DNA of 64,000 bases from Gemmatimonas sp. Its GTDB lineage: Bacteria; Gemmatimonadota; Gemmatimonadetes; Gemmatimonadales; Gemmatimonadaceae. Where the stretch lies: positions 1-64,000 of the forward strand of contig PNKL01000002.1 in the NCBI GenBank assembly GCA_013822425.1. Direction: 5' to 3'. The position numbers and the translations under genes were made by a program. Of the stretch, positions 57,423 through 64,000 are shown piece after piece. The notes under the pieces were generated by a model. It was not told the origin of the DNA. It worked only from the letters and a program-made list of their open reading frames with translations, and did not search any database. How positions within the stretch are numbered: position 1 is the first letter of the stretch; each line of letters starts with the position of its first letter.

Positions 57423-57923
57423 CTAGATCGCCTTGAACTGCTCAAACGGTTGCGTGCATTCCTCACACACCCACAGCGCCTTGCAGGCCGTGCTCCCACA
57501 CTCGCTGCGCAGGGTCGTGCGCGCCGATGTGCAGAACGGGCAGCGGGGACCGCCGACCGAGCGCCGCAGCGGCACGAGCTCGTCATCCACCTGCGCCCGT
57601 CCGGGCGGCGCGATGCCGTAGGCCTCGAGCTTCGCCTTGGCCGCGTCGGGAATCCAATCGGTGGTCCACGCCGGCGTGAAGACTGTCGTCACCGTCACGC
57701 GGGGCGCGCCGTGCAGGAGCAAGGCGTCGCGGATGGACTCCTCGATCACGCGCATCGCCGGACAGCCGCTGTAGGTCGGCGTGATCGTCACCGCGATGCC
57801 GCCGTCGTCGCTGATGATGGCATCCCTGACGACGCCAAGCTCGACCACGGAAAGCACCGGAACCTCCGGATCTTTCACCTCGTCGAGCCAGGCGAACACC
57901 TGCTCGCGTGTCAACGCCTTCAC
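57423..57923 (-). CDS. paaD: Phenylacetyl-CoA epoxidase maturation subunit PaaD
   Basis: 166 residues from GTG 57923, overlapping the paaC stop as GTGA. The N-terminal DUF59/MIP18 domain is shown by VKDPEVPVLSVVELGVV and TYSGCPAMRVIEE. The C-terminal Cys cluster (CPFC ... C ... C ... CEEC, about 128-157) should bind zinc or an Fe-S cluster. PaaD is needed for Fe-S or di-iron maturation of the epoxidase. Last gene of the paaABCD block. Confidence 0.93.
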   Translation of the reverse strand: MKALTREQVFAWLDEVKDPEVPVLSVVELGVVRDAIISDDGGIAVTITPTYSGCPAMRVIEESIRDALLLHGAPRVTVTTVFTPAWTTDWIPDAAKAKLEAYGIAPPGRAQVDDELVPLRRSVGGPRCPFCTSARTTLRSECGSTACKALWVCEECTQPFEQFKAI

Positions 57924-58681
57924 CACTGGGCCCCCGGGTGCGACCGTGCGACGATCTGCATCTCGGCCAGCAGGTGGCCCAGGTGCTCCGTGTGCCGGCC
58001 GTCGCGCCCGCCGCGCTGCATCCAGACGCCATCGGGGACGCGCAGCGTGGCGCGGCGCATCACCTCGTCCACCTGGGTGCGCCACGACGGCTCGAGCAGC
58101 GAGACGTCGGTCGCGACGCCGGCACCCACGAGCTCCGCCTCGTCGGCCGGCTGCATGAAGAGCTCGCCGGTGTACGGCCAGAGCGCGTCCACCGCCTCCT
58201 GCGCGCGCCGATGGCTCTCCTCGGTGCCGTCGCCGAGCCGGATCACCCACTCGCCGGCGTGGCGCACGTGATAGCGGCTCTCCTTCAGCGCCTTGGCCGC
58301 GATGCCCGACAGCGTCTGGTCGGTCGACCGCGTCAGCGCGTCCCACTGCAGCACACTGTACAGTCCATGGAAGAAATGCCGCACGATGGTGACGCCGAAG
58401 TCGCCCTTCGGCAGTTCGCAGAGCAGCGCATTCCGGAACTCGATCGCCTCGCGGAAGAACGCGAGCGTGTCCTCGTCGCGCCCCGCTCCCTCTACGGTGC
58501 CCGCGTACTGCAGCACGAGGTTGGCCTGCCCGATGAGATCGAGGGCGATGTTGGCGAGCGCGATGTCCTCCTCGAGGATCGGGGCGTGGCCGCACCACTC
58601 GGACGTGCGATGGCCGAGGATCAGGCGGTCGTCGGCGATGCGCAGCAGGGCGGGGACGAGTGCGGGGTGCGGGGAACTCAT
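57920..58681 (-). CDS. paaC: Phenylacetyl-CoA 1,2-epoxidase structural subunit PaaC
   Basis: 253 residues, ferritin-like helical fold. LRIADDRLILGHRTSEWCGHAPILEEDIALANIALDLIGQA and KESRYHVRHAGEW are PaaC signatures. It pairs with PaaA as the non-catalytic stabilising subunit of the di-iron multicomponent monooxygenase. Start ATG shares one base with the paaB stop (TGATG), so the genes are coupled. Confidence 0.95.
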   Translation of the reverse strand: MSSPHPALVPALLRIADDRLILGHRTSEWCGHAPILEEDIALANIALDLIGQANLVLQYAGTVEGAGRDEDTLAFFREAIEFRNALLCELPKGDFGVTIVRHFFHGLYSVLQWDALTRSTDQTLSGIAAKALKESRYHVRHAGEWVIRLGDGTEESHRRAQEAVDALWPYTGELFMQPADEAELVGAGVATDVSLLEPSWRTQVDEVMRRATLRVPDGVWMQRGGRDGRHTEHLGHLLAEMQIVARSHPGAQW

Positions 58682-58974
58682 CAGAAGACCTTGACCCCTT
58701 TGGGCACCTTGTAGAACTGCGGGTGGCGGTATGCCTTGTCGTTGGCGGGGTCGAAGAACGGCCCCACGTCATCCGGCGTCGACGCCGTAATGGCCGCGCT
58801 CGGCACCACCCACAGGTTGATGGCCTCGTTGCGGCGCGCATACACGTCGCGCGCATTCTGCAGCGCATGCTCGGCGTCGGTTGCGTGCACGGAGCCCGCG
58901 TGCTGGTGCGGCGCGCCGTCCGTGCCCTGCGTGAAGACTTCCCAGAGGGGCCAGGACCGATCGGTGGTGTTCAT
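58681..58974 (-). CDS. paaB: Phenylacetyl-CoA 1,2-epoxidase subunit PaaB
   Basis: 97 residues from ATG 58974; the open frame upstream is translated repeat and is not coding. WPLWEVFTQGTDGAPHQHAGSVHA, ALQNARDVYARRNE and the terminal YRHPQFYKVPKGVK match PaaB, a small bridging subunit of the epoxidase complex. The start is separated from paaA by about 150 bases of tandem repeat, an unusual break in an operon that is normally tight. Confidence 0.94.
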   Translation of the reverse strand: MNTTDRSWPLWEVFTQGTDGAPHQHAGSVHATDAEHALQNARDVYARRNEAINLWVVPSAAITASTPDDVGPFFDPANDKAYRHPQFYKVPKGVKVF

Positions 58975-58980
58975 TGGAGC

Positions 58981-59122
58981 TGACGGTAGGTGGTAGATGG
59001 CAGATGGTAGAGGCGGACGGCAGACGGCGGACGGCCAAAGGCAGACGGCGGACGGCAGACGGCGGACGGCCAAAGGCAGACGGCGGACGGCAGACGGCGG
59101 ACGGCGGACGGCGGACGGCAGA
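58981..59122. repeat. Degenerate GGCAGACGGCGGAC array between paaA and paaB
   Basis: About 140 bases of 7-, 14- and 20-bp units (GACGGCAGACGGCGGACG, GCCAAAGGCAGAC) and a short GTAGATGGCAGATG start. It fills the paaA-paaB gap and ends at the paaA stop. Confidence 0.88.
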
Positions 59123-59127
59123 GGTTC

Positions 59128-60138
59128 CTACGCCGATGCGCCGTCGCCCAAGGGCGTCCCCATCTGTTGTTTCTCTGTTGCCTCTCTGTTGTCTCTCTGT
59201 TGTTTCTCTGCGAACGCCACAGCCGCTTCGCGCACCCATCGTCCCTCCGCGTGGGCGTTCCGTCGCGCGCCTAGGCGTTCGCTGTTGCACGGTCCGTTCC
59301 CCTTCACCACGCGCCAGAACTCGTCCCAGTCGATCGGGCCGGTCAGCCAATTGCCCGTCGCTTCGTCAAAGCGCAGGTCCGGGTCGGGCACCGTCAGGTC
59401 GATCGCCTGCACCTGCGCGACGGTCAGGTTGATGAATCGCTGCCGCAGCTCGTCGTTGCTCTTCCGCTTGATGCCCCAGCGCATCAGCTCGTCGCTGTTG
59501 GACGAGTCCTTGTCGTGCGGCCCGAACATCATGAGCGACGGCCACCACCAGCGGTTCAGCGACTCCTGCGCCATCGCCTTCTGCGCCGACGTGCCGCGCG
59601 CGAGCGTCGCCATGATCTCGTAGCCCTGCTTCTTGTGGAAGTTCTCTTCCTTGCAGATGCGTACCATCGCGCGGGCGTACGGGCCGTACGACGCCTTGGC
59701 CAGCATCGTCTGGTTGACGATCGCCGCGCCGTCCACGAGCCAGCCGATGGCGCCCATGTCGGCCCAGCTCAGCGTCGGGTAGTTGAAGATGCTGGAGTAC
59801 TTCGCCTTGCCATCGAGCAGCTGCTGCACGAGGTCGTGCCGGTCCACGCCCAGCGTCTCGGTGCCGCAGTAGATGTAGAGGCCGTGCCCGCCCTCGTCCT
59901 GCACCTTGGCGAGCAGAATCATCTTCCGGCGCAGCGAGGGGGCGCGGGTGATCCAGTTCCCCTCGGGGAGCATCCCCACCACCTCGGAATGCGCGTGCTG
60001 CGACATCATCCGGATGAGCTGCGCGCGATAGCGCTCGGGCATCCAGTCCTTCGGTTCGATGGACTCATCCGCGGCGATGCGCGCCTCAAAGGCGGCGAGC
60101 CGGGCGGAATCGTCGGCAACCGGGGGCATGGTCGTCAT
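59128..60138 (-). CDS. paaA: Phenylacetyl-CoA 1,2-epoxidase catalytic subunit PaaA
   Basis: 336 residues from ATG 60138. Di-iron ligands are recognisable in the ferritin-like bundle ([37 protein letters not shown]). [17 protein letters not shown] near the end matches the family C-terminus. About 30 residues after [11 protein letters not shown], rich in Gln/Arg/Glu ([15 protein letters not shown]), are encoded by an AACAGAGA repeat that has entered the 3' end. The enzyme epoxidises phenylacetyl-CoA with O2. paaE (reductase) and paaK (ligase) are not in the window. Confidence 0.95.
   Translation of the reverse strand: MTTMPPVADDSARLAAFEARIAADESIEPKDWMPERYRAQLIRMMSQHAHSEVVGMLPEGNWITRAPSLRRKMILLAKVQDEGGHGLYIYCGTETLGVDRHDLVQQLLDGKAKYSSIFNYPTLSWADMGAIGWLVDGAAIVNQTMLAKASYGPYARAMVRICKEENFHKKQGYEIMATLARGTSAQKAMAQESLNRWWWPSLMMFGPHDKDSSNSDELMRWGIKRKSNDELRQRFINLTVAQVQAIDLTVPDPDLRFDEATGNWLTGPIDWDEFWRVVKGNGPCNSERLGARRNAHAEGRWVREAAVAFAEKQQRDNREATEKQQMGTPLGDGASA
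59161..59211. repeat. AACAGAGA repeat inside the 3' end of paaA
   Basis: On the plus strand four TCTCTGTTGT/TCTCTGTTGC units; on the minus strand they encode the Gln/Arg-rich tail of PaaA. Same unit as the hairpin at 16028-16168. Confidence 0.85.
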
Positions 60139-60199
60139 GCGGGGGGCCTCGTGACGGTCTGGGTTCCTGCGGGAGCCGCGGGACGCTCCGACATCGTAT

Positions 60200-60217
60200 C
60201 TTGGGTGACGTCCCAAG
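60200..60217. promoter_or_regulatory. Inverted repeat in the paaA/hydratase divergent promoter region
   Basis: CTTGGG-TGACGT-CCCAAG lies midway between divergent paaA (start 60138) and the hydratase (start 60261). A plausible dimeric operator for a paa regulator; no regulator gene is in the cluster. Confidence 0.45.
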
Positions 60218-60260
60218 CTACTGCGCGTGCCCTTCTTTCGGTATCACGACCCGCCCCGCC

Positions 60261-61040
60261 ATGACGACCACTTCCCAGTTTTCAGCCGACGGCTCCGTGG
60301 ACCTCCGCGAAGATGGGGGCATCGCGACCATCCGCTTTGGCCATCCCAAGAGCAACGCCCTGCCGGGGACGCTGCTCCGGTCGCTGGCCTCTACCATTGA
60401 ACACGCCGGCGCGCGGTCCGATGTTCGCGTGCTCGTGCTGCGCAGCGAAGGACACGGGGCGTTCTGCGCCGGCGCATCCTTCGACGAGCTGGCCAGCATC
60501 CGCGACGCCGAGGCGGGCCGCGAGTTCTTCCTCGGCTTCGCCCGCGTCATCGTGGCCATGATCGGTGCTCCCGTGCCCATCGTCACCGCCGTGCAGGGCA
60601 AGGTCGTCGGCGGTGGCGTGGGGGTCGTGGCGGCCTCCGACTACGCCGTCGCGGTGGAGAAGGCGTCGCTGAAGCTGAGCGAACTGGCCGTCGGCATCGG
60701 TCCGTTCGTCGTTGGGCCGGTCATCGTGCACAAGATGGGACTGGGCGCGTACGGCGCGATGGCACTCGACGCCGACTGGCGCGACGCCGCCTGGGCCGAA
60801 CGGCACGGCCTGTACGCCCAGGTCGTCGCCGATGCGAACGCGCTCGACCTCGCGGTCGCCGCCCGCGCGCAGCAGCTCGCCGCGTCGAACCCGGAGGCCG
60901 TGCGCGCCATCAAGCGCGTGCTCTGGGAGGGGACGGATGTTTGGGAGGAACTGCTCGAAGAACGCGCCGCGACGTCGGGGGAGCTGGTGGTGAGCGAGTT
61001 CACGCGCAAGGCGATCGCCAAGTTCAGGTCGTTGTCGTAG
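60261..61040 (+). CDS. Enoyl-CoA hydratase/isomerase of the phenylacetate cluster (PaaF-like)
   Basis: 259 residues from ATG 60261. Crotonase fold: GHGAFCAGASFDEL oxyanion-hole segment, GKVVGGGVGVVAASDYAVA and SELAVGIGPFVVGPV. SELAVGIGPFVVGP resembles the hydratase encoded in Bacteroidota paa clusters (recalled family similarity). Being divergent from paaA and the only other crotonase here, it is the best candidate for 2,3-dehydroadipyl-CoA hydratase (PaaF role, inferred). A terminator-like hairpin lies 135 bases beyond its stop. Confidence 0.8.
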   Translation: MTTTSQFSADGSVDLREDGGIATIRFGHPKSNALPGTLLRSLASTIEHAGARSDVRVLVLRSEGHGAFCAGASFDELASIRDAEAGREFFLGFARVIVAMIGAPVPIVTAVQGKVVGGGVGVVAASDYAVAVEKASLKLSELAVGIGPFVVGPVIVHKMGLGAYGAMALDADWRDAAWAERHGLYAQVVADANALDLAVAARAQQLAASNPEAVRAIKRVLWEGTDVWEELLEERAATSGELVVSEFTRKAIAKFRSLS

Positions 61041-61174
61041 TGCGGCTTTCCGTCCACGGTGCGCGATACGGCGCTGATACGGAGCGTCGAACCTGACCTG
61101 CACCAGACGATGGGCATGGTTGCGTTCGCCGAGCGAAGAACGTCAGAGGCAATCGTGTCGGCCAGAAAACAGAA

Positions 61175-61207
61175 ACGGGGCAGCGCCAGTGAAAGCGCCT
61201 GCCCCGT
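61175..61207 (-). terminator. Intrinsic terminator downstream of the tRNA gene
   Basis: On the minus strand ACGGGGCAGGCGC pairs with GCGCTGCCCCGT (one bulge), and TTTCTGTTTTC follows. It lies 92 bases past the tRNA 3' end, so it most likely ends the tRNA transcript; it could also serve the convergent hydratase gene. Confidence 0.75.
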
Positions 61208-61272
61208 GTCCGTTGCGAACTTCGTTCCCTAACGAGGACTTAAAGTTGCGTGAAACGGCGCGTTTGGTCAAT

Positions 61273-61300
61273 GGCGACTCGACCGTGGCGACTCGACCGT
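61273..61300. repeat. 14-bp tandem duplication at the tRNA 3' end
   Basis: GGCGACTCGACCGT occurs twice without gap (61273-61286, 61287-61300). The second copy ends at the discriminator base of the tRNA. Confidence 0.85.
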
Positions 61301-61383
61301 GCTCGGACCGGGAATCGAACCCGGACTCCCGTTAGGAAACGCGGTTCGCAGCCGCGCGCGTCTACCAGTTCCGCCACCCGAGC
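61300..61383 (-). tRNA. Class II (leucine-type) tRNA with anticodon GCG (Arg codon CGC)
   Basis: All 84 bases fold: acceptor GCTCGGG/TCCGAGC with discriminator A, D-arm GCGGAACTGGTAGACGC (near-identical to bacterial tRNA-Leu), anticodon stem CGCGG/CCGCG with loop CTGCGAA, variable arm TTTCC-TAAC-GGGAG, and T-arm CCGGG-TTCGATT-CCCGG. The long variable arm and D-arm are those of tRNA-Leu. The anticodon at 34-36 is GCG, which reads arginine CGC/CGU. No CCA is encoded. A terminator follows at 61175-61207, suggesting it is transcribed. Isotype is therefore ambiguous: leucine body, arginine anticodon. Confidence 0.88.
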
Positions 61384-61562
61384 CGGGCCCCGCACCATTC
61401 GTGCAAGAGGGCGACGCGCGCACTGCGCTGCACGCGCTACGAGTCGGGAGCGAACATAGGACAGGCCCTTGCCGGGCCCAGCATCGAATTCTCGCACGCG
61501 CCATCGACTTCACGCGCAGCAGTCGTGATTGCCGGCGGACAGCGACAGGGCCTGCGCTCTTC

Positions 61563-62060
61563 CTATCTCGGATCCGTGCCGAACCTCGGATTCCTCTTGT
61601 GCGAGAAGATGAGTGACGTCTCCATATGCGCCACTTCAGGCCGCGTCGCGAACGCCGACAGCGCGAAGTCCCGCAGGTGCTGCGCGTCCCGCACCCCGAC
61701 GTGCACCAGATAGTCGTTGGCGCCGGCCACATGAAACACGCCGCGCACCTCGGCCAGCGTGCCAAGGTGGCGCTCGAGCGAGGCGATGGCGGCGCGCGCG
61801 TGCTTCTCCAGCCGGATGGCGATGAATGCTTCGAGCGTGACGCCGTGCACGCGCGGATCCACCTCGGCGTGGTAGCCGAGCAGCGCTCCTGACGCCTCCA
61901 GCCGCCGAACGCGCGCCAGGCAGCTCGACGGCGCGAGTCCCACCTTGGCGGCGAGCTCCTTGTTCGAAATCCGCGCATCGTGCTGCAGGTAGGCCAGAAT
62001 ATCGCGGTCAATTCGGTCGAGAAGTGACGGATCGGGGTGTTTCCGAATATTATTCGTCAT
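61563..62060 (-). CDS. Lrp/AsnC-family transcriptional regulator
   Basis: 165 residues. The N-terminal winged helix is LDRIDRDILAYLQHDARISNKELAAKVGLAPSSCLARVRRLE; the C-terminal RAM ligand-binding domain follows (GVTLEAFIAIRL, HVAGANDYLVHVGVRD). It diverges from the PLP lyase gene with only 62 bases between them, the classic arrangement of an amino-acid-responsive Lrp protein controlling its neighbour, as MdeR/mdeA or BkdR do in pseudomonads (analogy, inferred). Confidence 0.92.
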   Translation of the reverse strand: MTNNIRKHPDPSLLDRIDRDILAYLQHDARISNKELAAKVGLAPSSCLARVRRLEASGALLGYHAEVDPRVHGVTLEAFIAIRLEKHARAAIASLERHLGTLAEVRGVFHVAGANDYLVHVGVRDAQHLRDFALSAFATRPEVAHMETSLIFSHKRNPRFGTDPR

Positions 62061-62080
62061 CTATCGGTTTGTCTGGAGGA

Positions 62081-62099
62081 TAGTGCTAATATAACACTA
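62081..62099. promoter_or_regulatory. Palindromic operator candidate between lrp-like and lyase genes
   Basis: TAGTGCTAATATAACACTA is a 19-bp near-perfect dyad with an A/T-rich centre, 23 bases before the lyase ATG. Such AT-centred palindromes are typical of Lrp/AsnC sites. A second small dyad, CGAATATTATTCG (62044-62056), overlaps the start of the regulator gene. Confidence 0.6.
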
Positions 62100-62122
62100 G
62101 AAATCAGAACAAGGAGCTGACC

Positions 62123-63343
62123 ATGGACAAGGCCTTCGCCACTCGTGCGGTCCACGCCGGGCGCCAGGACTTCATGAAACTGGGCGTGCACGCGCCGCCA
62201 CTCGACTTCAGCTCCACCTACCCGACACCCGACCTCGACATCGCCGCGCGCTCGTTCGACAGTCTCGTCGCCGGGGACCTTCCGATCGACGGGAGCTTCA
62301 TCTACCAGCGGCTCTTCAATCCGACGACCGACCGGTTCGAACGCGCCCTCGCCGAACTCGAAGGGGCCGAAGACGCCGCCGCCTTCGCCTCGGGGATGGC
62401 CGCCTTCAGTGCCGTGCTGCTCGCCGCCAAGTCGCGAGGCACGCACGTCGTCGCGGTGCGTCCGATCTACGGCACCGCCGACCACCTGCTCACGTCGGGG
62501 ATGCTCGGCATGGCCGTGACGTGGACCACGCAGGACGCCATCGCCGAAGCGCTGCGTCCCGACACCGCCCTCGTCGTCATCGAGACGCCGGCGAATCCGA
62601 CGCTGGAACTGGTGGACATCACGTCGGTCGTGCGGCAGGCGGGTTCGGTGCCGGTGATGGTGGATTCGACCTTCGCCACGCCGGTGCTGCAGCGGCCGCT
62701 CGCGCTCGGCGCGGCCCTCGTGCTGCACAGCGCCACGAAGTTCCTCGGCGGACACGGTGACCTCCTCGCCGGTGTGGTCGCGGGACCGCACGCGCTGGTG
62801 CGCGACATCAAGCATGTGCGCGCCGCCACCGGGGGGTTGCTGCATCCGCTCGCGTCATACCTGTTGCACCGCGGCGTCCCCACGCTTGCGCTGCGCGTGG
62901 AGCGTGCCCAGGCCACCGCGACGCTGCTGGCGGAAAGGCTCGCCGATGACCAGCGGGTCGCGGGTGTGCGCTACCCCGCACTGCCCGGGCAGGATCCGCG
63001 CGCGCTGCTCGGCCGCCAGATGCAGGGTCCTGGCAGCGTGCTCTCGTTCGAGCTGGCGACTGAGGATCCGGCCGTGATGCGTGACTTCCTCGGCACGCTC
63101 GAGATCATCACGCCGGCCGTGAGCCTCGGCTCCACGGATTCCCTCATCCAGCCGCCAGCGGCCCTGACGCACCGCGTCGTGGATCAGCAGGCGCGTGAGG
63201 CCGTGGGTGTGGGTCCGGGACTGCTTCGACTGAGCGTTGGCCTGGAGGACGCGCGCGACCTGTGGTGCGATCTCGACCACGCCCTGGCCGAGGTATCGTC
63301 GCGGCTGGAACTCCGCGACCGGGCGCTGATACTGGCACCGTAG
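62123..63343 (+). CDS. Cys/Met-metabolism PLP-dependent lyase (methionine gamma-lyase / cystathionine gamma-synthase family)
   Basis: 406 residues, AGGAG seven bases before ATG. PLP-binding Lys206 sits in LHSATKFLGGHGD, with VDSTFATPVLQRPL before it and YQRLFNPTTDRFERALAELEG as the substrate-side motif. Closest broad group: gamma-family enzymes of transsulfuration or methionine breakdown. No other Met/Cys biosynthesis gene is near, while the divergent Lrp regulator favours a catabolic lyase (inference). Confidence 0.88.
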   Translation: MDKAFATRAVHAGRQDFMKLGVHAPPLDFSSTYPTPDLDIAARSFDSLVAGDLPIDGSFIYQRLFNPTTDRFERALAELEGAEDAAAFASGMAAFSAVLLAAKSRGTHVVAVRPIYGTADHLLTSGMLGMAVTWTTQDAIAEALRPDTALVVIETPANPTLELVDITSVVRQAGSVPVMVDSTFATPVLQRPLALGAALVLHSATKFLGGHGDLLAGVVAGPHALVRDIKHVRAATGGLLHPLASYLLHRGVPTLALRVERAQATATLLAERLADDQRVAGVRYPALPGQDPRALLGRQMQGPGSVLSFELATEDPAVMRDFLGTLEIITPAVSLGSTDSLIQPPAALTHRVVDQQAREAVGVGPGLLRLSVGLEDARDLWCDLDHALAEVSSRLELRDRALILAP

Positions 63344-63396
63344 CGCACCCGAAGGGCAGATTGCGAAGCGCTCTCAAGTAGCGGACCCGGTGGACA

Positions 63397-63411
63397 GGAA
63401 GCCCGGCTTCC
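63397..63411 (+). terminator. Terminator hairpin of the PLP lyase gene
   Basis: GGAAGCC and GGCTTCC are separated by one base and followed by GTCATTTTAC. It lies 53 bases after the stop. A short but plausible intrinsic terminator. Confidence 0.55.
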
Positions 63412-63532
63412 GTCATTTTACATAGATGTTCCCGGGCAGGCGCAGCGTACTGCGCGGGGGCACCGCGACCAGAAGGTTTCCAGACGTCGCCGCCGTCGCG
63501 GGCGGCCCTGCACTTCGCTGCCGAGGAGCCTC

Positions 63533-64000
63533 ATGACGGTTGCGGCACTTCCCCTGATCATTCAGGGAGGCATGGGCATTGCCGTTTCCAATTGGAAACT
63601 GGCGAGTGCCGTGGCTGCCGCCGGGCAGTTGGGCGTGATCTCCGGGACCGCCCTCGATTCCGTCTTCGTGAGACGGCTCCAGGATGGTGATCCGGGCGGC
63701 GCGATCCGCCGGGCGCTGGCGAACTTCCCCAAGCCCGAGGTCGCCACCGAGATCCTGCGCAAGTACTTCAAGCCGCACGGCCGTGCGCCCGACGAGCCGT
63801 ATGCATCGCTGCCGATGTACAAGCAGGCGGTGAGCAAGTTCCGCGAGCAGGTGACGATCGCGGCCAACTACGTCGAGGTCTGGCTGGCCAAGGAAGGGCA
63901 CGGCGGACGGGTGGGCATCAACCTGCTGACCAAGGTGCAGATGCCCACGCTGCCGTCGCTGTACGGCGCCATGCTGGCCGGCGTGGACGTGGTGCTCATG
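63533..64000 (+). CDS. Nitronate monooxygenase / 2-nitropropane dioxygenase-like flavoprotein (5' part)
   Basis: The frame opens at ATG 63533 behind GAGGAG and is open to the window edge (156 codons). [37 protein letters not shown] is the FMN-binding TIM-barrel start of the NMO family, and [30 protein letters not shown] continues it. The residues around 85-110 ([19 protein letters not shown]) are an insert seen in the larger NMO-like proteins. Substrate unknown; the C-terminal two-thirds is outside. Confidence 0.82.
   Translation, partial: MTVAALPLIIQGGMGIAVSNWKLASAVAAAGQLGVISGTALDSVFVRRLQDGDPGGAIRRALANFPKPEVATEILRKYFKPHGRAPDEPYASLPMYKQAVSKFREQVTIAANYVEVWLAKEGHGGRVGINLLTKVQMPTLPSLYGAMLAGVDVVLM

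Noticed and set aside
58975-59073. 33-codon upstream extension of PaaB
   Set aside because: It is translated tandem repeat; PaaB homologues begin at the later Met.
58981-59122. Possible CRISPR array
   Set aside because: Units are 7-20 bp, adjacent, with no unique spacers and no cas genes in the window.

Overview
This 64 kb window of very GC-rich chromosomal DNA looks like part of a Gemmatimonadota genome (inference, no marker gene present). The reasons are SusC/SusD plus DUF4397 lipoprotein genes together with Pkn-type kinases carrying TolB/TPR tails, a DUF5117-type zinc metalloprotease, many secreted M20/M14/D-aminoacylase hydrolases, and spacers filled with degenerate short-unit repeats. 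There is no phage, plasmid, IS or CRISPR signature.

Layout. 1-554: 5' part of a multiheme cytochrome c (minus). 904-5523: a tight operon for a small Cys-rich protein and a 2-oxoacid:acceptor oxidoreductase (gamma, a GltD-like flavoprotein fused to ferredoxin, alpha, beta), followed by gdhA. 7388-16029: a receiver/PEP-binding protein, a Tat-exported aldo/keto reductase, a cupredoxin lipoprotein, glycerol kinase and two tandem TsdA-like dihaem cytochromes. 16189-25384: HNH nuclease, M14 and M20 hydrolases, a GMC oxidoreductase, a KAS III enzyme and two secreted proteins. 25526-30093: Ser/Thr kinase, dUTPase, and an HPt-receiver pair followed by a crippled kinase gene. 30241-37032: exported peptidases and a DUF192 protein. 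37275-38552: DNA polymerase IV. 38722-44249: SusC-SusD-DUF4397 operon. 44599-47832: OmpA and acetoacetyl-CoA synthetase, divergent. 48078-61040: the aerobic phenylacetate (paa) pathway in two minus-strand blocks (paaGHJYZ and paaABCD) with a plus-strand hydratase, a fused E1 2-oxoacid dehydrogenase, a CHRD lipoprotein and a second cupredoxin between or beside them. 61300-61383: a tRNA. 61563-63343: a divergent Lrp regulator and PLP lyase. The start of a nitronate monooxygenase-like gene runs off the right end.

The genes fit a heterotrophic life on peptides, amino acids and aromatics. Exported peptidases and SusCD import feed glutamate dehydrogenase, 2-oxoacid oxidoreductases, acetoacetate activation and phenylacetate breakdown to acetyl-CoA and succinyl-CoA. 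Cytochromes and cupredoxins suggest extra periplasmic electron routes.

The most unusual observations are (i) a well-formed leucine-type (class II) tRNA whose anticodon reads GCG, an arginine anticodon, with its own terminator; (ii) several families of dispersed repeats in spacers: one begins at or just after stop codons and surrounds GC hairpins, another forms long hairpins with arms of up to 29 bp, and another runs into the 3' coding end of paaA; (iii) a kinase gene whose catalytic loop has been cleanly deleted; and (iv) a near-identical upstream motif shared by the two cupredoxin genes 45 kb apart.
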